From NCBI GenBank assembly GCA_017441295.1, contig JAFRYA010000029.1, positions 1 to 56,698 on the forward strand: a stretch of DNA of 56,698 nt, read 5' to 3'. A program made the translations under genes and the position numbers. Each line of letters begins with the position of its first letter. The stretch's first letter is position 1. The notes beneath the pieces were generated by a model. The model had not been told where the DNA came from. It ran no database searches and saw only the letters and a program-made list of their open reading frames with translations. This document shows, one piece after another, positions 31,415 through 41,232 of this stretch. The stretch is from Lachnospiraceae bacterium. Lineage in GTDB: Bacteria > Bacillota > Clostridia > Lachnospirales > Lachnospiraceae.

Positions 31415-34400
31415 TGAGTGTGAAAGTTATCATCGGACCGGCGAATTCCGGCAAATCTTTTAGTCTTTGTAATGAAATGGTGACCCGGGCTGTAGCAGAG
31501 CCCGGCCGCCGTTTTATTGCTATCGTGCCCGAGCAGTTCACCCTGCAGATGCAGCGCAGGGTAGTAATGCTCCATCCAAGGCACAGTGTCATGAATATTG
31601 ACATAGTTTCTTTTAACCGCCTGGCCCACCGGGTCTTCTCAGAACTCGGCAGGGACGAAAAGAACGTCCTGGACGACACGGGTAAGGCACTTGTCTTGAG
31701 AAAGATCCTCGCCGATATCAGGGACGACCTGACAGTTTATTCAGGCAAAGTCAGGATGCCCGGATTTGTGGAGGAGATCAAGTCCATTATCACTGAATTA
31801 AAACAGTATGATATCGACGATAATCAGTTATATCTGATGCAGACAGCAGCAGATGAGAAGCATAACATACTGCTCTCAGGCAAACTGCAGGATCTCCGTC
31901 TTATCTACAGGAAATTCAACGAAGAAATAGAAGAGAAGTTTACAACAGCAGAAGAGGTGTTGGAGATATTTGCCCGCATGGTATCCGATTCTGAACTTAT
32001 CAAAGGCACTTCCATATATTTGGATGGCTTTACAGGTTTTACTCCTGTACAGTTTAGACTGATCCGTGAGCTGATGAGACATGCGGAGGATATGACGTTC
32101 GCTTTTTCACTTATGGAGGAGAAACTGGATCCGGCATGCCCTGAGCATGAACTGTTTTATCTGAGTAATCAGAGTGTTAATAAAATCAGCAATATCGCCA
32201 GAGAAACCGGAAATGAGTGCATGATAATCTCTCAGGCTGCAGCTGAAAAGGAGAAAACTAAAGTCTATAAATTTGCCGCTTCCAACACTATGGATGAGGC
32301 AATGTTCATTGCCGCCAAAATCAGAGAACTGGTTGAGCAGGGCTACAGATACAGAGACATTGCAGTGGTCACAAATGACATGGAGGAATACTATACTTCA
32401 TTCAGGGATGTCTTTGACGAAGCAGGCATTGCATGCTTTATCGACTATAAAACAGAACTGTCAGAGAATCCTTTGGCCCGCTTTGTTCTGGCCGCGCTTG
32501 AACTGGCCGATTCAGGCTTTTCATACGAAGGAGTTTTCGGCTTCCTTAAGAGCGGTCTGACTGACCTTTCGAATGATGAGATCAGCAAGCTAGAGAACTA
32601 TTGCCTGGAGTTCGGCATAAAAGGATATAAGAAATTTGCAAACGATTTCACTGCTAACATAACACGACACGGCCGCAAAGAAGAGGCCTGGGATCTGGTA
32701 GAGATAAATGACATCAGAAGCCGGATGATGGCAGCGCTGGAACCATATTACAACAATATAAAGAAAAGTAAAAAAGCGTCAGATTATTGCAAAGCCCTTT
32801 CTGCCCTGATGGAGGCAAATGATGTTAAGGACAGGCTTTCTTTCATGCAGAAAGAGTTTAATGAAAAAGGGCAGCTTTCGCTTGCAAAGGAATATGATCA
32901 GGTAATGGACCTGGTTCAGGAGCTGCTCGATAAAACCTCGATGCTTCTGGAAGGCGAGAGCGTTGAAATTAAAGAGTATATAGAAATAGTTAAGACGGGT
33001 CTTGGAGAGATCAAAGTCGGCATCATCCCTCCCGGATTGGATGCGCTGGCAGTCGGTGACCTGACCAGGTCCAGATTTGACAAGATAAAGATATTGTTTT
33101 TTGCAGGCTTTAACGAAGGAATAGTGCCTAAAGTCGCAGGCAAAAACGGTCTGTTCACCCAGAAGGAGAGGGAGTTCCTTAAGGGGCAGGATTTTGAGCT
33201 TGCGCCAAGCGTTTTGGAAGATCTGTATTCACAGAGGTTTTATCTTTACCTGATGCTGTCTAAGCCATCAAAGGAACTCTATCTGACCTATTCAGCATCG
33301 AGACTCAGCGGGGAACCGCTCGAGCCTTCATGCATATTGGAAGAAATCCATGATTATATAAATTGTGATGAGATCGAAGAAATAGAGAATATGCCGGCCG
33401 TAACCTGGAAACTTAAAGCTGAAAGAGATGTTGCGTCCAGCATAGGGTCGTTCATAAACTATAAGACTTCGATCGGATCTGACGATCAGGCACTCCTTAA
33501 AATTTTTGCTGAAGAGGATAAGGTGGCGCTGGAGCAGATCCTGCAGGGCGGATTCTATACTAACAAAACCACTTCACTTGACAGCCAGGTGGCTCTGGAC
33601 CTGTATGGGGATGTTCTCAGCGGAAGCGTAACCAGGTATGAGAAATTCAGTCAATGCGCATTCAGGCATTTTATCAGCTATGGACTTGGCATAGAGAAGA
33701 GACCTGAATATGAAGTCGGAGCAGCTGATATCGGAACTCTGTATCATAATGCCATAGAGAATTATTCCCAAACTCTTAATAAAGAGGGCTTCACTTTCAG
33801 GAACATAACGGATGAAGACAGTCATAGAATTGCCAGGGACAGTGTTAAGCAGGCAATAGACAATATGCCTTATGACGCTATTGAAAGTACAGCGAGAAAT
33901 GAATATCTGCTTGACCGTATTGAAGAGGTGACTCTCAGGACAACAGATGTTCTCAGGGAGCATGTAAAAGCAGGCCTTTTTGACCCGGCGGAATATGAAT
34001 GGAGTTTTTCATCCGGTATAGGTGAAGGCATAAAGTTTAAGGGCAAGATAGATCGTGTAGATATCTATGATGGCGGAGACATTTATGTAAAGATCATAGA
34101 CTATAAATCCGGGGCAACATATTTTGATGTCAAAGAAATTTATACCGGAAGGCAGCTCCAGCTGGTTGCCTATATGAAAGAGGCGCTTGCTGATATTAAG
34201 AAGAAGAATCCAAACAGGAATGTTAAGCCCGGCGGTGTTTATTACTATCATATCGGCGATAGATATGTTGATCAAAAAGACCTGGATAATAAATATAAGA
34301 TGAGCGGCCTCACTTTATCAGAGCCTGCGGCTTATGAAGCCATGGATATCAGGCTGGGCAGCGGCGAAAAAAAGAGCAATATCGTAAATGTTACCCTTGC

Positions 34401-34704
34401 CTCTAAGGGAATTTATGAAAGGCAGTCAACTGTTGCCAGCAATGGCGAATTTCTGAATCTGATGGATTTTGTTGAGGGAAAGATCATCGACATCAGTAAT
34501 GAGATCAAAGCCGGAAATATAGATATAAATCCATATGACGATGGCCAAAAAAGCGCATGTAAGTTCTGCGATTTCAAGGACATATGCAAGTTTGAACCGG
34601 ATTCTTTTGGAGTGGGATACCGGGACAAGGAAAAGTATGGCAGTGAAGAGATAAAAAACATTATTTACGGAAGAGAGACTGGGAAAGGAGACGCGGATGC
34701 CTGA
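31414..34704 (+). CDS. addB: ATP-dependent helicase/nuclease subunit AddB
   Basis: 1096 residues. N-terminal P-loop GPANSGKS (7-14), UvrD-like inactivated helicase modules, and a C-terminal RecB-type nuclease (GKIDRVDIYDGG, KIIDYKSG, YTGRQLQLVAYM). The 4Fe-4S cluster cysteines flank the nuclease: one in CAFRHF (near residue 748) and three in CKFCDFKDIC (near 1048). AddAB processes double-strand breaks to 3' overhangs and recognises Chi. Its last 8 bp overlap addA. It has its own extended -10 promoter 43 bp after glnA. Confidence 0.93.
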   Translation: MSVKVIIGPANSGKSFSLCNEMVTRAVAEPGRRFIAIVPEQFTLQMQRRVVMLHPRHSVMNIDIVSFNRLAHRVFSELGRDEKNVLDDTGKALVLRKILADIRDDLTVYSGKVRMPGFVEEIKSIITELKQYDIDDNQLYLMQTAADEKHNILLSGKLQDLRLIYRKFNEEIEEKFTTAEEVLEIFARMVSDSELIKGTSIYLDGFTGFTPVQFRLIRELMRHAEDMTFAFSLMEEKLDPACPEHELFYLSNQSVNKISNIARETGNECMIISQAAAEKEKTKVYKFAASNTMDEAMFIAAKIRELVEQGYRYRDIAVVTNDMEEYYTSFRDVFDEAGIACFIDYKTELSENPLARFVLAALELADSGFSYEGVFGFLKSGLTDLSNDEISKLENYCLEFGIKGYKKFANDFTANITRHGRKEEAWDLVEINDIRSRMMAALEPYYNNIKKSKKASDYCKALSALMEANDVKDRLSFMQKEFNEKGQLSLAKEYDQVMDLVQELLDKTSMLLEGESVEIKEYIEIVKTGLGEIKVGIIPPGLDALAVGDLTRSRFDKIKILFFAGFNEGIVPKVAGKNGLFTQKEREFLKGQDFELAPSVLEDLYSQRFYLYLMLSKPSKELYLTYSASRLSGEPLEPSCILEEIHDYINCDEIEEIENMPAVTWKLKAERDVASSIGSFINYKTSIGSDDQALLKIFAEEDKVALEQILQGGFYTNKTTSLDSQVALDLYGDVLSGSVTRYEKFSQCAFRHFISYGLGIEKRPEYEVGAADIGTLYHNAIENYSQTLNKEGFTFRNITDEDSHRIARDSVKQAIDNMPYDAIESTARNEYLLDRIEEVTLRTTDVLREHVKAGLFDPAEYEWSFSSGIGEGIKFKGKIDRVDIYDGGDIYVKIIDYKSGATYFDVKEIYTGRQLQLVAYMKEALADIKKKNPNRNVKPGGVYYYHIGDRYVDQKDLDNKYKMSGLTLSEPAAYEAMDIRLGSGEKKSNIVNVTLASKGIYERQSTVASNGEFLNLMDFVEGKIIDISNEIKAGNIDINPYDDGQKSACKFCDFKDICKFEPDSFGVGYRDKEKYGSEEIKNIIYGRETGKGDADA

Positions 34705-37700
34705 TTTCGAATGGACACCTCAACAGGAGCTTGCCATTAACAGCAAAGGCAGCAATATACTTGTTTCAGCAGCCGCGGGCTCCGGAAAGACGGCTGTTCT
34801 TGTTGAGCGTGTTATCAGAAAGATAACTGATAAAAACAACCCGGTTGATCTGGAGTCACTCGTGATAATGACCTTTACCAAAGCCGCTGCTGCGCAGATG
34901 AGGCAGAAGATTTTCAAAGCTGTCAGAAAGGCCCTGTTAGAAGATCCGGACAACGAACATCTTAAGAAACAGATCGTAAAAGTTCATACGGCTAGAATCT
35001 GTACCATAGATTCATTATGCCTTGATATTGTAAAAGAGAACTTCCAGATGGTTGATGTGGACCCTGCTTTTTCTGTGGCGGATGAAGCAGAGGAGAAAAT
35101 GCTGGAAGAGGATATTCTCAAGAATCTTTTGGAAGAAAAGTACCAGGCGGCTGAACCTGATTTTATGGACCTGGCAGTTTATTATACGGAAAAAAGTGAT
35201 TCAAAACTTGAAGATCTGATTCTGAATCTTTTCAGATTTGCGCAGAGCCATCCGGCTCCTTATGGCTGGCTGAAAATGAGCATTCTTCCTTATACCGGCG
35301 GAACAGAAATGGAATGGTTCAAAGATCTGGAAAAGACTATCCGTGACAATATCAAAGAAGCCGGCAAAATGGCTGAGGCAGGTCTCAAAATAGCGAAACT
35401 CCCGAACGGACCGGATAAGTACATAGAACCTTTTGAATACATAATAGAGATGTGCAGCCATATGTCATGCTTAGGGTATGAAGATATGGGAGCCGCGATA
35501 AAAGCAGAAATTGGTGTATGGAAGGATAGCCCAAGATACGATAGTAAAAAAGAAGAGTTTGATGAGAGACTAAAAAATCTCGCAAGGGATACTCGTAAAG
35601 AAATCAAAGAAAAATTAATTGATCTCAGAGATAAGTTCTATTATGCTGCGTTGCCTGACATGCTGAAAGACATGGAAAAATGTGCACCGATAGCACAGAC
35701 TATTGTCAATCTGACAATAGAGTTTTCTGAGAGACTAAAGGCGGCCAAAAAGGACCGTAAAATAGCAGACTTTAGTGACATTGCGCATTTTGCACTGGAT
35801 GTCCTTATCGCGCATGATGAAGACGGTCGGATATTAGTCGAAGATAATAATATCTGTTTTACAAAGATTGCTGATATGATGGCTTCGGAAATCGATGAAA
35901 TCATTGTGGACGAATACCAGGATACAAACATGCTCCAGGAGTTTATTATCATGGCTCTCTCAAGTGAGCGTTTTGGAAGCCCCAATGTGTTTATGGTAGG
36001 TGACGTAAAGCAGAGCATTTACAGCTTCCGTATGGCTTGTCCTGAACTGTTTATGGGTAAATATGATACCTATGGCAAAACGGATCCAAATGGTCAAAGG
36101 ATTATTCTCGACAGCAATTTCCGGAGCAGAACAGACGTTATAGATTTTTCTAATTATATTTTCCGGCAGATAATGACCAGGGAAGCAACAGGCATCGACT
36201 ACTGCGATGGGAATGAACTTACTCATAAATCAACTATTCCTGAAAAGGAAGGAATGACACCGGAAATCATTTTCATTGACGGAACTGCCTCAGATGCCCG
36301 AAAGGCTGAAGGCTATGAAATAGCCAGGATCATTGAAAATATAATGAAAAATGGCGAAGTGTATGATTCTGACAATGAGCAGTACCGGCCTGCCAGATTT
36401 TCGGATATTGCGCTGATTACTCGAAATACTGATAACCCTCAGATTGAAAAAATATTAAATGAGAGGCGGATTCCTATGCAGAAGGAATCCGGAAAAGGCT
36501 TCTTTGAGTCATTCGAAATCAGGCTCGTTATGGATCTGATGAGTATAATCGATAATCCGTATCAGGATATACCATTTGCTGCGCTGCTTTACAGTCCTGT
36601 TGTTGGAGCTACGGCAGATGATCTTGCCCGGATCCGGATTCTGAACAGGGAAGAAGGCCTTTCGCTTTATGAAGCCTGCAGAAAACATGGATTTTTTGAA
36701 TGGTTCCTTGATAGAATCGCAGAGTGGCAGAGAATGTCTGTCTGTATGCCTATAAGCGATTTCCTGGCATATGTAATTGAGGATTCCGGGCTCATGGGTA
36801 TACTGCTCGCAATGCCTTCGGGCCAGAGCAGGAAAAATAATATTGAGTTCTTAAAGTCCCGGGCAGATGCGTTTTCCAGAAGCTCATATGCCGGTCTGTT
36901 TAATTTTATCAGATATATTAAACAGCTTAAGGACTCTGATATCGATTTCGGTAATGCACAGGGCTCCGACCGGTTTGACGCCGTGAAAGTAATGACAATA
37001 CACAAGTCAAAAGGTTTAGAGTTCCCTTATGTAATAATAGGCGGATATGGGAAGAACTTTAATAAGAGCGATTCTTCCAACAGCATTATTCTTGAAAGAG
37101 AATATGGAGTAGGCATCGAATACAGGAATCAGGAAACGAAAGAAAAAAGAAACACAATATTCATGGAGCTCTTAAAAACAAAAGCCAGAGGAAGTTCTGT
37201 TGCCGAGGAAATGAGGGTGCTCTATGTCGCGCTTACCAGAGCCAAAGAAAAGCTTTATCTGGTTGGAAGCAACAATAATACGTTTTCTTCCGCAGATAAA
37301 AAATGGAGCATGTGCATTTATGAGGCTGATGAGCAGCTGAGCATGCAGAAGGTCCAGCTTGCAAACAGCTTTATGGAAATGACAGGAATGGCGCTCGCTC
37401 GGCATTCATGTTTCGCCGATGTTTTTAAGGAGAGGAAGATAGATACGGATCCTTCTAACCCTTTGTTCAATGACAAATGCTCTTTCAATATAACGCTTGA
37501 GTCTTTTGAAGATGTAGAGAGCAAGAGGGTTGAAGAGATAATTGACAATTCCGTTACCAGAAAAGAACTCGAAGAAATGATAGCAGGCGATGAACAGCTG
37601 GATACCGGGGAATATGAGAAATTAAAGAAAAACCTGACATATCAGTATCCGTTCCATGACGCAACCGTACAACCTGTTAAAAAGACAGCCTCCCAGCTCG

Positions 37701-38281
37701 AAAAGCACCCTGAATTAACTGAGGAGCCTGACAAAGATTCAGAAGACGAGGAGAAGAACTCCTTCAAGGCTTATAAAGGCAGCGCACTGACCGGCGCGGA
37801 GCGCGGCAATGCGTACCACCGTGTATTTGAGTTAATCGAATACAACTCATCTGAAAAGGCGGCGGAGCAGATCCGGAAGATGCAGGCATCGGGCAGGATC
37901 AGCGCGGAATATGCCAAGGCTGTCGACCCAAAAACAGTCGATGCTTTCATTGCTTCTTCAATCGGACAGCGCATGGCCAAGGCGGCATCGGCAGGCAAGC
38001 TCTTCCGTGAGCAACCGTTCGTGTGCGGCCATACTGAGCAGATTGACGGTGTGGACGAAATGCTGCTGATTCAGGGCATTATCGACGCCTTCTTCGAAGA
38101 GAGCGGAGCGCTGGTGCTGGTTGACTACAAGACCGACCGTAACAGGACAGAGCAGGAGCTCGTAGAGACCTACAAGCCACAGCAGGATGCCTATGCTGTC
38201 GCACTTACGGACGCATACCAGATGCCGGTGAAAGAAATGATTATATACAGCACTTCGCTGGGCAAGGAAATTCGGCTTTGA
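34697..38281 (+). CDS. addA: ATP-dependent helicase/nuclease subunit AddA
   Basis: 1194 residues. UvrD/Rep helicase: Walker A AAAGSGKTAVLV (about 26-37), motif II VDEYQDTN (about 404-411), motif III GDVKQSIYSFR, motif V HKSKGLEFPYV, motif VI ALTRAKEKLYL. The C-terminal RecB nuclease has DYKTDR near 1141. A ribosome site AAAGGAG lies inside the end of addB, so translation is coupled. The C-terminal 170 residues are noticeably richer in GC than the middle of the gene, perhaps reflecting separate histories of the domains. Followed by the TACGTA array with no evident terminator. Confidence 0.94.
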   Translation: MPDFEWTPQQELAINSKGSNILVSAAAGSGKTAVLVERVIRKITDKNNPVDLESLVIMTFTKAAAAQMRQKIFKAVRKALLEDPDNEHLKKQIVKVHTARICTIDSLCLDIVKENFQMVDVDPAFSVADEAEEKMLEEDILKNLLEEKYQAAEPDFMDLAVYYTEKSDSKLEDLILNLFRFAQSHPAPYGWLKMSILPYTGGTEMEWFKDLEKTIRDNIKEAGKMAEAGLKIAKLPNGPDKYIEPFEYIIEMCSHMSCLGYEDMGAAIKAEIGVWKDSPRYDSKKEEFDERLKNLARDTRKEIKEKLIDLRDKFYYAALPDMLKDMEKCAPIAQTIVNLTIEFSERLKAAKKDRKIADFSDIAHFALDVLIAHDEDGRILVEDNNICFTKIADMMASEIDEIIVDEYQDTNMLQEFIIMALSSERFGSPNVFMVGDVKQSIYSFRMACPELFMGKYDTYGKTDPNGQRIILDSNFRSRTDVIDFSNYIFRQIMTREATGIDYCDGNELTHKSTIPEKEGMTPEIIFIDGTASDARKAEGYEIARIIENIMKNGEVYDSDNEQYRPARFSDIALITRNTDNPQIEKILNERRIPMQKESGKGFFESFEIRLVMDLMSIIDNPYQDIPFAALLYSPVVGATADDLARIRILNREEGLSLYEACRKHGFFEWFLDRIAEWQRMSVCMPISDFLAYVIEDSGLMGILLAMPSGQSRKNNIEFLKSRADAFSRSSYAGLFNFIRYIKQLKDSDIDFGNAQGSDRFDAVKVMTIHKSKGLEFPYVIIGGYGKNFNKSDSSNSIILEREYGVGIEYRNQETKEKRNTIFMELLKTKARGSSVAEEMRVLYVALTRAKEKLYLVGSNNNTFSSADKKWSMCIYEADEQLSMQKVQLANSFMEMTGMALARHSCFADVFKERKIDTDPSNPLFNDKCSFNITLESFEDVESKRVEEIIDNSVTRKELEEMIAGDEQLDTGEYEKLKKNLTYQYPFHDATVQPVKKTASQLEKHPELTEEPDKDSEDEEKNSFKAYKGSALTGAERGNAYHRVFELIEYNSSEKAAEQIRKMQASGRISAEYAKAVDPKTVDAFIASSIGQRMAKAASAGKLFREQPFVCGHTEQIDGVDEMLLIQGIIDAFFEESGALVLVDYKTDRNRTEQELVETYKPQQDAYAVALTDAYQMPVKEMIIYSTSLGKEIRL

Positions 38282-38290
38282 TATGTTTGG

Positions 38291-38597
38291 TTACGTACTT
38301 CATTGGGGTTTTTAAAAATGTGGTACGTAAAAGGATTTCATTTTTTGCCATGAAAAAAGTCGCTTACGTACCATATTGCAATAGTTCGCATTTGTAGTAC
38401 GTAAGCAAATCTAATAAGCACTGTTATTTTACGTACTACTAGACAGTATTTTTGATTGTAGAACGTAAATGCTGATTCTTAGATTATTTTTTATACGTAC
38501 TACTTAGGTGCTTTTTGGCATAATAGTACGTAAGGCAGATAAAAAGACAGAAACGATTACGTACTACATTGCTTAAAAACAGTCAGTTGGTACGTAA
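38291..38597. repeat. Array of ten alternately oriented TTACGTAC/GTACGTAA sites, mostly 31-33 bp apart
   Basis: This fills the 343-bp gap 38282-38624. TTACGTAC-type sites start at 38291, 38364, 38429, 38493 (ATACGTAC) and 38557; GTACGTAA-type sites start at 38323, 38397, 38461 (GAACGTAA), 38526 and 38590. Orientation alternates without exception. Start-to-start distances are 32, 41, 33, 32, 32, 32, 33, 31 and 33 bp. The shared word extends on one side to TTACGTAC(T/C)A(C/T). Linkers of about 24 bp are AT rich and not similar to each other. The eight-base word also occurs twice in the 5534 array (5687-5694, 5712-5719). Confidence 0.85.
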
Positions 38598-38624
38598 CCC
38601 TAACAAAACAACGAGGTAAACATC

Positions 38625-39656
38625 ATGATAATACCTGATTTTCTTAAACAAGGTGACTGCATTGGCGTTACGGCGCCGAGCCATGGCATCGATGATGAGA
38701 CCGGCAAGGTCAGATTCGCGAGCGGAGCAGAGCAGCTTAAAGGAAGGGGCTACAACGTGGTCTTTACTCCGAATGTTTTTGCGGGCTCGGACAGATTTGG
38801 CAGGAGTTCTGCTGCTGAGCAGAAGGGCACTGAGTTCAATGCGCTGGTGGACGCGCCTGAGATCAAGGCTATATACAGCGCATCAGGCGGAGACTTTCTG
38901 GCTGAGGTGCTCGGATATGTTGACCTGGACCTGTTCATCCGCAATCCTAAGTGGGTACAGGGATATTCGGACAATACGTCCCTGCTTTATTATCTGACGA
39001 CCAAAGGCGACGTGGCTACAGCATACGGCGCCAACTTCAGCGATTTCGGAATGCAGCCGTGGCAGGAATCAGTGACCAGAGGTCTGGCTGTGCTGGAGGG
39101 TAAGTGCACTCTCCAGAAAAGTTTCGCCAAATATCAGGATGGTTTCGGTGAAAGAGAAACCGGCCTGGAGGGCTACAGCCTGGACACACCCGTTAAATGG
39201 AAAAACATTTGCGGAGGCAGCATGCTGGATTTTGAAGGCAGGCTGATCGGCGGATGCATGGACGTGCTGCTGAATATTTCAGGCACGCGCTTTGACGGCA
39301 CGCTGGAATTCATTGACCGATATAAAGATGACGGCATTGTCTGGTATCTCGAGAGTTTCAGCCTGGGCTTTGAGGCGATGATGGAAGGCCTCTGGAAGAT
39401 GAAAGAAATGGGCTGGTTCGAGCATGCCACGGGCATCGTTTTCGGACGCCCGCTGTTCTACGCCAACGAGGGCTATGACGGCACACCGCTGCCGACATAT
39501 GAAGACGTGCTGCATGAGCGCCTCGATGAGCTGAACATACCGGTCATTCTGAATGCGGACATAGGCCACAAAGGCCCGCAGTTCGTAATGCTGAACGGTG
39601 TGAAAGCCAAGGTTCATTCGGCCAGAGGAAAAGGAAAGATAGAATTTATAATATAA
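38625..39656 (+). CDS. S66-family peptidase, LD-carboxypeptidase / MccF-like
   Basis: 343 residues. The serine peptidase S66 triad is visible: S115 in GYSDNTSLL, Glu in WYLESFSLG, His in DIGHKGPQF. S66 members are either muropeptide L,D-carboxypeptidases (LdcA) that recycle wall peptides or MccF-like enzymes that detoxify microcin-type acyl-adenylates. The C-terminal half, with the FGRPLFYANEGYDG segment, is closer to the MccF-like branch in my judgement. No signal peptide, so cytosolic. ACGAGG precedes the start; terminator follows. Confidence 0.85.
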   Translation: MIIPDFLKQGDCIGVTAPSHGIDDETGKVRFASGAEQLKGRGYNVVFTPNVFAGSDRFGRSSAAEQKGTEFNALVDAPEIKAIYSASGGDFLAEVLGYVDLDLFIRNPKWVQGYSDNTSLLYYLTTKGDVATAYGANFSDFGMQPWQESVTRGLAVLEGKCTLQKSFAKYQDGFGERETGLEGYSLDTPVKWKNICGGSMLDFEGRLIGGCMDVLLNISGTRFDGTLEFIDRYKDDGIVWYLESFSLGFEAMMEGLWKMKEMGWFEHATGIVFGRPLFYANEGYDGTPLPTYEDVLHERLDELNIPVILNADIGHKGPQFVMLNGVKAKVHSARGKGKIEFII

Positions 39657-39688
39657 AAAAGCACCCTCGTTAAGAGGGTGCATCTTTT
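39655..39688. terminator. Bidirectional terminator between convergent genes
   Basis: GCACCCTC-GTTAA-GAGGGTGC (39661-39681) with ATCTTTTTG on the + side and an A-run (39655-39660) that gives a T-run on the minus side. It serves the S66 gene and asnS. Confidence 0.92.
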
Positions 39689-39692
39689 TGTC

Positions 39693-41081
39693 TTAGACAA
39701 GCTTGCCTGCGCATCTCGGGTAGAGCTCAACGTCTCTGATGTTGCTGACGCCGGTCACATACATGATCAGACGCTCAAAGCCTAGACCGAAGCCTGCGTG
39801 CTTAACTGAGCCGAAACGGCGGAGGTCGTAATACCATCTGTAATCATCTACGTTCAGGCCGCACTCTTCCATACGCTTAAGGAGCAGGTCGGCGCGTTCT
39901 TCTCTCTGGCTGCCGCCGATGAGCTCGCCAACGCCCGGAACCAGCATATCAGCTGCGGCAACGGTCTTGCCATCCTCATTGATACGCATATAGAAGGCCT
40001 TGATCTCCTTCGGATAATCGGTTACAAATACAGGCTTGCCGTAAACCTGTTCTGTCAGGAAACGCTCGTGCTCGGTCTGGAGGTCTGTGCCCCATTCTAC
40101 CTTGTACTCGAACTTGTCGTTGTTCTCCATGAGAATCTTGACAGCGTCAGTATATGAAACCCTGCCGAAGTCGTTCTCAACCAGGTTGCTGAGACGCTCG
40201 ATGAGGGTCTTGTCATAGAAGTTGTTGAAGAACTGCATCTCTGCAGGGCAATTCTCCAGCAGGTACTTAACTACGTATTTGATCATAGCTTCTGCTACGT
40301 CCATGTCATCGGCGAGATCAGCGAAAGCCATCTCAGGCTCGAGCATCCAGAACTCTGCAGCGTGGCGCTGTGTGTTGGAATTCTCGGCGCGGAATGTAGG
40401 TCCGCATGTGTAAACCTTGCCGAATGACAGCGCAAATGCTTCTGCCTCAAGCTGGCCGGAAACGGTCAGGCCTGTCTCCTGCCCGAAGAAGTCCTGAGAG
40501 AAGTCCACCTGGCCGTCCTCAGTAAGAGGAGGTGTGAGCGGATCCAGCGTGGTGACGCGGAACATTTCGCCTGCGCCTTCGCAGTCGCTGCCGGTGATGA
40601 GCGGAGTATGTACATATACGAAGCCGTTCTCATTGAAGAATTTGTGCAAGGCAAAGGCTGCCTGTGACCTGACTCTGAAAACAGCGTTAAATGTGTTGGA
40701 GCGTGCGCGCAGATGAGGGATGGTGCGCAGGAACTCCAGTGTGTGGCGCTTCTTCTGAAGCGGGTAGTCGCTGTCGCATACATCTTCGATAACTACTTCA
40801 TCGGCGTTGATCTCAAAAGGCTGCTTGGCGTCCGGTGTGAGGACAACGCGGCCTGTTACTATAACTGAGCTGCTGACTGACAGGTTAGCCAGCTCTTTGA
40901 AATTGTCAAAATTATTGGCTTCAAGAATGACCTGGAGATTGCCGAAGCAGCTTCCGTCATTGATCTCTAAGAATCCGACATTCTTGGATTCACGTGAAGT
41001 TCTGACCCAGCCGGCTACAGTTACAACTGAACCGTCAGCAGGGGTGTTCTTAAATAATTCGATAATTTCAGTTCTTTTCAT
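39693..41081 (-). CDS. asnS: Asparaginyl-tRNA synthetase
   Basis: 462 residues. N-terminal OB-fold anticodon domain ([21 protein letters not shown], first 110 residues), then class IIb catalytic core: motif 1 near [19 protein letters not shown], motif 2 [21 protein letters not shown] (quoted in part) and motif 3 [15 protein letters not shown]. The start at 41081 follows GAGG; a TTG three codons earlier is too close to that site. Presence of AsnRS shows direct charging of tRNA-Asn. The 151-bp divergent gap with sufC has no T-box. Confidence 0.93.
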   Translation of the reverse strand: MKRTEIIELFKNTPADGSVVTVAGWVRTSRESKNVGFLEINDGSCFGNLQVILEANNFDNFKELANLSVSSSVIVTGRVVLTPDAKQPFEINADEVVIEDVCDSDYPLQKKRHTLEFLRTIPHLRARSNTFNAVFRVRSQAAFALHKFFNENGFVYVHTPLITGSDCEGAGEMFRVTTLDPLTPPLTEDGQVDFSQDFFGQETGLTVSGQLEAEAFALSFGKVYTCGPTFRAENSNTQRHAAEFWMLEPEMAFADLADDMDVAEAMIKYVVKYLLENCPAEMQFFNNFYDKTLIERLSNLVENDFGRVSYTDAVKILMENNDKFEYKVEWGTDLQTEHERFLTEQVYGKPVFVTDYPKEIKAFYMRINEDGKTVAAADMLVPGVGELIGGSQREERADLLLKRMEECGLNVDDYRWYYDLRRFGSVKHAGFGLGFERLIMYVTGVSNIRDVELYPRCAGKLV

Positions 41082-41166
41082 ATCTTTCAATCCTCGTAAT
41101 AATTTTATTCAAGGTATTATAGAAGAATAAAGTAATTATTTCAATATACAAAAACAGAAATTGTGC

Positions 41167-41205
41167 TATAATCAACAATTGGGCAGATATCCGCTTTAGG
41201 GCGGA
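41167..41205 (+). promoter_or_regulatory. Promoter and small leader hairpin of sufC
   Basis: Extended -10 TGC-TATAAT (41164-41172, -10 at 41167-41172). The leader contains TCCGC-TTTAGG-GCGGA (41190-41205). No IscR-like dyad is evident. Confidence 0.5.
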
Positions 41206-41232
41206 ACCTGATCTTAAATAACGGAGGAAGAC

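Noticed and set aside
38291..38597. CRISPR array
   Set aside because: Repeats are only 8-13 bp, alternate in orientation, and no cas genes are present; spacing is 31-33 or 41 bp of AT-rich linkers.
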